From positions 124,001 to 188,000 of the forward strand of contig JAMXDE010000050.1 in assembly GCA_026770025.1 (NCBI GenBank): a stretch of DNA of 64,000 bases. Reading direction: 5' to 3'. A model generated the notes under the pieces. That model did no database searches, was not told the DNA's origin, and worked only from the letters and a program-made list of their open reading frames with translations. Of this stretch, positions 57,198 to 64,000 are shown piece after piece (position 1 is the first letter of the stretch; each line of letters begins with the position of its first letter). The translations under genes were made by a program, and so were the position numbers. The stretch is from Craspedostauros australis (taxonomy: Eukaryota > Bacillariophyta > Bacillariophyceae > Mastogloiales > Achnanthaceae).

Positions 57198-58114
57198 TGT
57201 CAGGAATCGGGTGTTATGAAACACGTGATTGCCGCACCTCCCAGGAGTATTTGGAGTCAAGTGTTGTGAAACACTAAATTACCGCACCTCCCGATGTGAC
57301 ATTATGAGCATCAAAATGTGAGGTACATGATGAGGCGAAGGCTGTCCTGAGACGAATGGCGAATGACAAGTGTGGATCGATGATGACGACTGTGAAGGAT
57401 AATGCAATCATCCAATGCACGGTTGCATGTCACAAGGGGCTGCAATGATGCATTCGTGACCAACATCAGGTACAAGCAAATACATCCCTCATGTCATGAC
57501 GGACAAAGAAGTGAGGAGTCGGAATATCCCATTACCACGAAGTACAAAAAGGACCGTGAGAGAACTCTCCGGTGATAATGGATGAAGCTGGTGACGAACC
57601 AGCGAAATGCATGTGATAAGGGATGGCTGCCTCAACACGAGAAATCGTGTGAGAATGTGATAAGGGATGGATGCCTCAACACGAGAAATCATGTGAGAAA
57701 TCGTGAGAACAACGGTTCAACCGTGAGAACAGTTGTGTCTCTTGTGTTTTGTGAAAACACGAAGATGATGATCCGACTGAGTGAAACGAGTCGGTAACGC
57801 CTGTGAATCAATGATGTCTATGCTGACGAAACTATTGGTAGAGGGCAGGAGATGGAATATCTGAGATGCATGATGAGATGCATCAATACTACAAGATGAG
57901 ATGTACATGGAGTACATGCTGCATGACATGATGAAGCAGGAGGACAGCACTGCATGAGCAAGGGCAAGACTGTGTGCTACTGTGGATTATGTATGCTTTG
58001 GCAAATGGAATAGAAAGTGATGAAGATGTTGTACTCACAGTTCCAACAATGCAATAACATGAATAGGTAACCAGAGACTACTACTAGAGACTGGGGTACC
58101 CCGGATTTCCAACA
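57198..58114 (-). mobile_element. Solo LTR (family d) inside Copia-2
   Basis: 917 bp. On the minus strand it begins TGTTGGAAATCCGGGGTACC at 58114 and ends CCCGATTCCTGACA at 57198. Flanked by GACATG (57192-57197 and 58115-58120). It shares its first 17 bases and the GAACTGTGAG motif with the family b LTRs, but its body differs. It is inserted after the Copia-2 pol stop and before the polypurine tract. Confidence 0.92.
57613..57700 (+). repeat. 44-bp tandem duplication within LTR d
   Basis: Unit starting GTGATAAGGGATGG and containing CCTCAACACGAGAAATC is repeated twice with few mismatches. Confidence 0.8.
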
Positions 58115-58134
58115 GACATGCTTCGCACTACGCC

Positions 58135-58143
58135 GAGAGAGAG
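58135..58143 (+). promoter_or_regulatory. Copia-2 polypurine tract
   Basis: GAGAGAGAG directly abutting the AG of the 3' LTR; expected plus-strand primer. Confidence 0.75.
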
Positions 58144-58686
58144 AGTTGGGACAGACTACCTCCGGGACTGACCCGGGACTTGACTGTCCATTCCGCGCAC
58201 ACGGTATTCGGTATCCAAAACCGATACTGTGATGAAAGGCTACCGCACACGCGAAGTGTAGTTGAACCACAATCCACGCTTTGCTCGCCCTCCAGCTCAT
58301 GCACCCCTGCCACCTGTCCAGCTCGTCATCCTGCCGAACATGCACCTATCTTGAAGCATATCCATGTGAATGGATCAGCTGCTGCTCTATGGGTGATGAT
58401 ACTGGACGACTGTATGTGTGCAGAACCACCACAGCATGCTGCTGCGCAACAAAGAACGGCTGAAGCATGACAGCATGAACCCCACCTTTTTACTCGATCG
58501 TCTTATCAACAGTAAGCTTAACACATAAAACAAGCAATCAGAAATAATCTTCACAGCTTACTCCCGAGTCTACTACAGTTACATCATCATCTGATACAGC
58601 TTTGTCCTCAACATCAAACGGCGTCAAAACCGGTTGAAGGACAGACCATCCTCCTGATAACGTGCGAAAGACACGGAATACCAACT
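58144..58686 (+). repeat. Copia-2 3' LTR
   Basis: 543 bp, same sequence as 49047-49589 as far as I can compare by eye, followed by the TSD copy GGAGT. Confidence 0.93.
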
Positions 58687-60640
58687 GGAGTGCAAAGAAA
58701 CGTCTCCCGCGCACTGGCGTTTGGACCGCGACGACATCTGGGACTCGGAATTCCGCACATCTATTACACTCAAGCCACACGACACATTGAAGAAATCGTC
58801 AAACACTGGAAGGGCGACACAATCACGGGCAAACTGATGCGAAATGCAATGAGCATCCTAGAACTACAGGCGGGAATGGACCAAGTCTTCACCAGACAGC
58901 AGGACCAATGGAAAGGCGTCATCAATGAGTCTTGGATGCAATCCGTCTGGGCGGAACTAAACGACCTGGGCCTAACGATGCACTTCGAGCACTCGGATCT
59001 GGCGACACCAAGGGAAGGCGACACCTTCATCATGGAGCATATGCTGCCCCTCGGCCTGCCCCAAGCAACGTTGCAAATGGTCAACCATTGCAGGATCGCA
59101 AAGCAAGTGCTATGGGTGTCGGACATCGCGAACGTGGAAGGAAACGCCATACTGCCAACCTCTGTTTCTCCAGGGCCAGCACCGTTCCGACGAAGCCGGA
59201 TACAATGGCCCCCGGTCGGCGAGCCAACCACCAGGCAGTGGAAGGCGTGGGAGCAAGCCATCAGCCGATGCTTCCCGGCATCCCGAGGACCGACGCGACC
59301 GGTAGTCCCACCACTTGGCCACTGGCGAAGCTACACGTCGCAAGTCCCCCGATATATGAGAGATCCTAGCACAGACAGAGTGACGCGTCAACACCGCACC
59401 GATATATACTACAGACGGATTCCCAGACGAGGACGACGAAAGGAGTATGTCGAAACGACAGGAACGACGATGCCAGGCACGGACCCAGTGGATGAGTACT
59501 TCAATGGAAACAACATGGTGATATCGGGAAGTTTGCAGGGCATACACCCGGAGCCCCGATCACACACCGCAACTCTTCACGAAGTGATCCAGCAACTTCC
59601 CGAGGGCTCCGCGTGGGCGATCGAAAGATGGGAAATCTTGGGCGAGGAAAAGGTCCTAGGCAAAGCTTTACGAACCGGCACAATGGTAACTTGCAGCGAC
59701 GGATCAGTGACGAATGACAAAGGAGCTGCGGGCGCCGTCATCACAGGTAACAGTCAAGGCGAAACAACCAAACTGTGGGTAACGTGCCTGACGCCCCGAA
59801 GCAGTGACATAATGCAATCACATCGAGCCGAGCTGTCCGGTCTGTACAGCCTTATGGTGGCCATCCAAAGTATCTGTATCTCGCAGAGAGTGGAGTCCGG
59901 TCACATCACAATTGGTTGCAACAGCACTGGAGTGTTCAAGGCGCTGGACGAGGATTGGCACCTGTCAGCTCAATCCACAGATGCGGACCTCATGAGGGCA
60001 ACACGCAGCAAGATGAAGCAGCTCCCGGTGAGAGTCACAGGCCGGCATGTAAAAGGACATCAGGACAACGGGAAACCGTGGCAGGAGCTCGATGACTGGG
60101 CAAAGATGAATGTGGAAGCCAACAGGCTGGCCGGTGCTCAACGACGGACCGCTGGAGAATTCTTACCCTACGACGGCGTCATTGAAGGCGAGGAAGTACA
60201 CCTTCGCAGGTGTATGAAGATAACCTCTGTGCGCTACGTGCACATAGCAGAGGAAGGTCTGGCCAACGAAGCCTTCGAAGTGATGCGACGGAGGAAGGTG
60301 ATGAAGAACGCGGCAGGAATCAGTTGGAAAGCAGTCGGCAAAGCCGTTCGAAGCCTGGACCACCCGAAAGCCACTCTAACATTCAAATTGGTGACGGGGG
60401 AAGCGGCCGTGGGACGCAGAATGAAGCAATGGGGTCACCGGCAATCAAGTCAGTGCCCGAGTTGCGACGCCGAGGAGACATTCTCGCACGTGTGGGAGTG
60501 TCCGGCTGAACATCGAGCGGCAGCAACGGCCAAACATATCACAGGCATTCGAATATGGATGATGAAATACCTGACAAGTCCACAAGCCGCGAAAGAAATT
60601 GTGGCCATACTGACCAGTCAATTTGCCAGCACAGTACATC
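58687..60640 (+). pseudogene. LINE ORF2 part 4: C-terminal RT region and RNase H
   Basis: Resumes the LINE protein after Copia-2 with SRALAFGPRRHLGLGIPHIY, a conserved post-polymerase block. From about 59690 an RNase H domain appears: TCSDGSV (first Asp), SHRAELSGLYSL (Glu), an Asn-containing segment GCNSTG at the position of the next catalytic Asp, and VKGHQD with a final Asp/Asn region (MNVEANRLAG). A Cys/His motif CPSCDAEETFSHVWEC near 60455 fits the terminal zinc-binding site of such elements. GCNSTG instead of GCDS suggests another Asp to Asn loss. The frame is cut at 60640 by a Copia-1 solo LTR. Confidence 0.82.
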
Positions 60641-61431
60641 TGTCGAGATGTACATGTGAGTATATGTCAAGATGTACGTGTATATGTGCATCGTCCACCC
60701 GCTATTCTCTCATACGCACTTGGACGGTATAACTATACTCGTGTCGATAGTATACTGTGATTCGTCAGAATTACAGGGGAAATGGAACACACGAAAAGGG
60801 GCAAGATTTCTGGAGGAAATTTGCAAATAACGATTTCTGGGAGAATCAGAAGATCGTCCGTCCATGCATCAATGGTACCAAGAGAATCTCGAGGTACTTC
60901 CCAACTAAACCTCAGATGACGATATCATCTGACAGGCTGCTGCATCACCAATGGAACGTGACATCTGGAGAGCAGAAGGACACCTACTGACGTCGACAGG
61001 ATGTCAACATGTCACCACGTCGACAGCTGTCTCCAAATCAGAACAGGAGGCGAAGATACGATGACCCATGAAGATCATGGATACTGAAGGTGAACTTCAA
61101 ATGGTAAGTACTCATGGAGTAGAAGCCAGTACTGAATGAACGGAGTGTCGAATGCGGAGCACGCATCGAACACGGAGTATCGTGTAGCACGAGCACACGA
61201 TGGTGAGAGAGAGAGAGAGAATACAGAGAGGAGCGAGAGAGCATCTCGCGTACTGACTCATAGTCGGAGACCGAATCTACAAAACAGATTGAAGCGCTGA
61301 GAGCATCGGGCAAGAGAACGGGCGTACACCGAGAGCATCGGAGTAGCCAAGTCATGAAATAGCAAACAGACAACTATCAACCACCACCATCTTCCACGAT
61401 CGTAGGTTACCGTGAGCGGAACTTGCCAACA
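60641..61431 (+). mobile_element. Copia-1 solo LTR near LINE 3' end
   Basis: 791 bp, TGTCGAGATGTAC to ACTTGCCAACA, flanked by TACATC (60635-60640 and 61432-61437). Removal of 797 nt restores ORF2. Confidence 0.93.
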
Positions 61432-61946
61432 TACATCTCCAGCCCCCCAACACCCACAGCAAACAGAAAGAGGCGATCGAACAACAGCGTGCAATTGGAA
61501 GCAAATCGCACGCGCGCGGGCTGATCGGGTCCAAGTGGATAGAGCTGCGGGAAGCACATTTGGAGAGTCAAGGATCATGACGATCGCCCCTAGCGTGGGG
61601 GGCTGAGCTGGTCCGGCGCATTTGGCGCGTTGCATGGGAGCAATGGCGTCTCCGCAACCACGACATGTTCAACAACGACAAGTCTGCGGAGCAGGAGATG
61701 ATGGAAGCCATGAGGGACAGGTCTAGTGACCTGGCCGGCATGCTTCAAAACGCCAATTCCACGCATAGACGAACCCAGCAATCTTATCCTGGGAGAGACA
61801 CCGACGCAGCCAGCGTTGCGTTGTGGATGGAGCAGGCCTCACGGCTCCTGCACGTCCCCATCGCCGCAGGCCCTTTGCGCAAATGGATGACTGTCAATTC
61901 CGGTAGAGGTTTTCGCTTCTACCGCTCGCCCGATCCCGCTGCATGA
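61432..61946 (+). pseudogene. LINE ORF2 part 5: C-terminal tail with TGA
   Basis: Completes ORF2 in frame after the solo LTR. A TGA at 61578 is the only stop before TGA at 61944; just after it comes WGAELVRRIWRVAWEQWRLRN, a Trp-rich motif typical of the C-terminus of this group of elements, then YPGRDTDAASVALW and RPL-type residues to the end. The TGA is followed by CGATCG, and a CGA to TGA change is the simplest origin. Confidence 0.75.
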
Positions 61947-62092
61947 GTACGCAACACACAACAAACGACAAGCACAACTACCTCAGAATCCGTACCCCCT
62001 CCAGGTTTCATACATGGAGTTGAAAGGAGGCGGAGAAAAGCGTCGCCGACGCAGTCGCACCATAAGACCGACTAATCATTGAGTTATTTATT
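61947..62092 (+). other. LINE 3' untranslated tail
   Basis: 146 bp after the ORF2 stop, ending ATCATTGAGTTATTTATT immediately before the right TSD. No poly(A); the tail ends in a TTATTTATT repeat. Confidence 0.7.
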
Positions 62093-64000
62093 TGATGATA
62101 GGGGCGGTGCTACGTACTTATGTGTGGCGCCATACAAGTACATACCATACCATGTACTCGTACGTATGAGCACCATTGCTCTCTACAGTGAAGTAGCACG
62201 TAGTAACAAACAATAGAGTGTGCATCTGAGAGTCAGAGAGTGACGAAACGTTGGACGACGCAGTCTCCTCACACAGCACAACACTCGGATGGTTGTCATT
62301 CTCGTACTCGCACTCGTCGAATGGCGTTACATTATGAGATATAGCCTTTATATTGATAGGGGGAGATATCGCAGTGAATGCTCTTTCTACGCGTCGAGTT
62401 GAAGATCTGACGGATCTGGGAGTTCAAGGGCTGGCCCATGCTCCTTCTTGAACTCCAAATACTGCTCCAGATCAAGACCTGCGCACTTACAAAAGTCAGC
62501 ATCTGTGTTCGTGGAAATGGAATTCAGTGATGGGCGATACGAAGGGTTCTGCGATCGGACGAAGTACCATCGTGGCAATAATCGACTGTTGAGCGATGCG
62601 GCCATATACGAAACCGACACTATCGTCTCTTGTTGGCATATTTTCCAATCGTCCGACAGCAGCACGTAGCCAGTCCGGTTGTAAAAGTCGAGCGTAGGTT
62701 TGAGGTTGCATTCTACATTCATCGCGAGAAGCATGGGACGCCGGCGCAAGTTCCGAACCAATGAGGCTTCACCCCACACTTTGCTGATGAAATCGATTTT
62801 GGCCTGAACATTTGTTGAGAAGTTGAGGACAAAGACCCTTGGTGCAATGGTGAGTATGCACACTGCTAGCGATCGCTCTTCCACTCCTTGTGGTACGTTC
62901 GGCGTGTGAGAAGACCAACGTGCGAAGTGGCGTCGTTCGATGTCATCGAAGAACTCAACCCTGGATTGCAAAGTCTCTATTGCCAAATTCAGTAAGAGTG
63001 GCATTCTCATCACACACTTCTTCAGTTCGTGCTGATTCAACATGGTTCGAAGGTATTCCAACATTGGTCTGATGTTGTCTTCCGACGAACAAATCAATGT
63101 CCCTCCACCACCTCGGTTCATGAACACCGTGAAATCTGTTTCAGTCATGTTCAGTCTTCGCATCAGATACTCAACGCGTGGCTTCAACACTGCATTGGTG
63201 TCCGACAAGAGTGTAGTTGGGCAACGTATGATCATCTGTTCGGCGATAGTGGATGTCGTCTTCTTTCGTTTCTCCAACCATTCTGTATCCATCACTGAAT
63301 CCAAGTAGGTCAGAGATGCGTTGATTCTAGCTGTCGATTTGGTTGATATGGCCACCGTCGAAGCTTTGAGCTTGTTGATGGCTCTCGAAGATGTGCCCCA
63401 GTCATCGGAGAGATGTCTCACCAGTTTGTTCCAAGCCAACTCGGAGTTGTAGGATTTCACATTTGACAGCCAGCGCCGAGGATCATCATCGATCTCTTTC
63501 TGGAATGCCTCATTTCCTGATACATTGATGAAATGCTCCGATGCTGGTGCAAGGAACTTGGACACATCCTTTGTTAGAACTGAGGGTGCTAACTGAACGA
63601 CTTTCTTTGCGGTCGATGCAGGACAGATGGATGAAAGGAAGTCAAGGACTTCTTGCGCTTGCTTGAGGGATAAGGTATCCGCTGCGAAGTACACGTATGT
63701 CCTTGTTCTTTCCCAGGCTTTGGCGGACGAGACACCACGGTTGTTCGTATCCTCGAAATGTGATCGAATAGTGTGCATCACATTGCGCATATGCATGTTT
63801 GGTTTTGTTCGTATTGGAGCAGCACTTGTCGATGTATCTGTATTTGGAGTTGATGCCGCTGGTGTCCTTCTCTCTGTTTTTGTTTGTGTTGTTCTTGGCT
63901 TTGCTTTTGACTTCGGTTGCACGCTTGATTTCACGCTCGCCGATGATGGAGATGAAGATGAAGACGATGCCAGCAGCAGGGTTGAAGCTGGAGCGCAGTT
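62093..64000 (-). repeat. Segmental duplication unit B, right half (mTERF copy 3)
   Basis: Inverted copy of the ABCG-mTERF spacer and mTERF gene at 10048-12295, separated from its left half (33167-33685) by the LINE. It begins with the right TSD copy (62093-62107), then GTGCTACGTACTTATGTGTGG as in the parental spacer. Continues beyond the window. Confidence 0.88.
62387..64000 (-). CDS. mTERF-like protein, copy 3 (partial at window edge)
   Basis: Minus strand; stop TAG at 62387, and the 5' end lies beyond 64000. The visible 537 codons match copies 1 and 2 from the residues just after the presequence (ASTLLLASS) to the end: Ser-rich linker, then mTERF repeats (for example RVEFFDDIERRHFARW, VQAKIDFISKVWGEAS). 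It is the most divergent of the three (for instance NLRRRPMLLAMNVECN in place of NLRQFPILIGLSVESN), but no stop or frameshift is present, so it is probably functional. This is the inverted duplicate. Whether it keeps the SAAF presequence cannot be seen. Confidence 0.85.
   Translation of the reverse strand, partial: NCAPASTLLLASSSSSSPSSASVKSSVQPKSKAKPRTTQTKTERRTPAASTPNTDTSTSAAPIRTKPNMHMRNVMHTIRSHFEDTNNRGVSSAKAWERTRTYVYFAADTLSLKQAQEVLDFLSSICPASTAKKVVQLAPSVLTKDVSKFLAPASEHFINVSGNEAFQKEIDDDPRRWLSNVKSYNSELAWNKLVRHLSDDWGTSSRAINKLKASTVAISTKSTARINASLTYLDSVMDTEWLEKRKKTTSTIAEQMIIRCPTTLLSDTNAVLKPRVEYLMRRLNMTETDFTVFMNRGGGGTLICSSEDNIRPMLEYLRTMLNQHELKKCVMRMPLLLNLAIETLQSRVEFFDDIERRHFARWSSHTPNVPQGVEERSLAVCILTIAPRVFVLNFSTNVQAKIDFISKVWGEASLVRNLRRRPMLLAMNVECNLKPTLDFYNRTGYVLLSDDWKICQQETIVSVSYMAASLNSRLLPRWYFVRSQNPSYRPSLNSISTNTDADFCKCAGLDLEQYLEFKKEHGPALELPDPSDLQLDA

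Larger units (their letters stand above)
49047..58686 (+). mobile_element. Copia-2: full-length Ty1/Copia retrotransposon
   Basis: 9640 bp, LTRs of 543 bp at both ends that look identical, TSD GGAGT (49042-49046 and 58687-58691). Excision removes 9645 nt and rejoins LINE ORF2 in frame. LTR ends are AGTTGG...CCAACT, an inverted repeat but AG/CT rather than the usual TG/CA. Downstream of the 5' LTR the sequence GGTAGCTGCGATCTGC may be the primer-binding site. A GAGAGAGAG tract precedes the 3' LTR. A solo LTR of another family (57198-58114) lies between pol and the polypurine tract. Confidence 0.93.
33686..62092 (+). mobile_element. Non-LTR (LINE-type) retrotransposon, split by nested insertions
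   Basis: Outer element, 28.4 kb as it stands and about 8.4 kb after removing the six insertions described separately. It has ORF1 (from 33816), ORF2 with endonuclease, reverse transcriptase and RNase H, and a 3' noncoding tail ending GAGTTATTTATT. It is flanked by a 15-bp target-site duplication. Every insertion inside ORF2 removes to a continuous frame once one copy of its short duplication is deleted, which is the main support for this model. Decay: in-frame TGA at 36229, 37877 and 61578, a frameshift near 35650, and Asp to Asn in the first catalytic motif of the polymerase. I cannot assign a clade by eye. Confidence 0.85.

Noticed and set aside
36229..61580. TGA read as a sense codon in this genome
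   Set aside because: The copper transporter and both Copia pol genes end properly at TGA, so TGA appears to be a normal stop; decay or local readthrough explains the in-frame cases better.

Overview
This is a eukaryotic nuclear contig, most likely from a stramenopile alga and plausibly a diatom. The evidence is short GT-AG introns, CA/CAA-rich 5' leaders just before several start codons, Ty1/Copia retrotransposons of the kind abundant in diatom genomes, and a presequence on mTERF-like proteins that ends in an ASAF-like SAAF motif, as in diatom plastid import signals. The species call is inference. There are no bacterial-type operons, rRNA genes, CRISPR arrays or tRNAs that I could recognise.

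Left half (1-28.2 kb), mostly host genes: a two-exon coiled-coil protein of unknown function (567-2693); two near-identical mTERF-like genes in tandem (3762-5693 and 10048-11988), separated by a stack of transposons (a piggyBac-like element inserted in an LTR that itself abuts another LTR); a half-size ABCG transporter (12296-14375, minus); a Ctr copper transporter (16095-17175, minus); an F-box-like protein (18631-20631); a protein with two CAMK-like kinase domains (21199-23648); a divergent mitochondrial-carrier protein (24904-25839); and a secreted serine carboxypeptidase (26530-28179, minus).

Middle (29-33.7 kb): a small secreted-protein gene with a solo LTR in its 5' leader and a second LTR across its coding end, followed by a mosaic of decayed LTRs and a fragment of the ABCG gene.

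Right half (33.7-62.1 kb): one non-LTR retrotransposon of about 8.4 kb, blown up to 28.4 kb by later insertions. Each insertion can be lifted out at its target-site duplication (TSD), and the interrupted frame then closes. The insertions are a 683-bp solo LTR, a 165-bp TG...CA element, a Copia-1 solo LTR, a full Copia-1, a full Copia-2 (which holds another solo LTR), and one more Copia-1 solo LTR. The non-LTR element sits in the spacer of an inverted segmental duplication. The ABCG 3' end plus the mTERF gene at 10-12.8 kb reappear in opposite orientation at 33.17-33.68 kb and 62.09-64.0 kb, split by the element. The third mTERF gene runs off the right edge.

The host genes show no common pathway. 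What unites the window is duplication followed by layered transposon insertion, and the order of events can largely be read from the TSDs.
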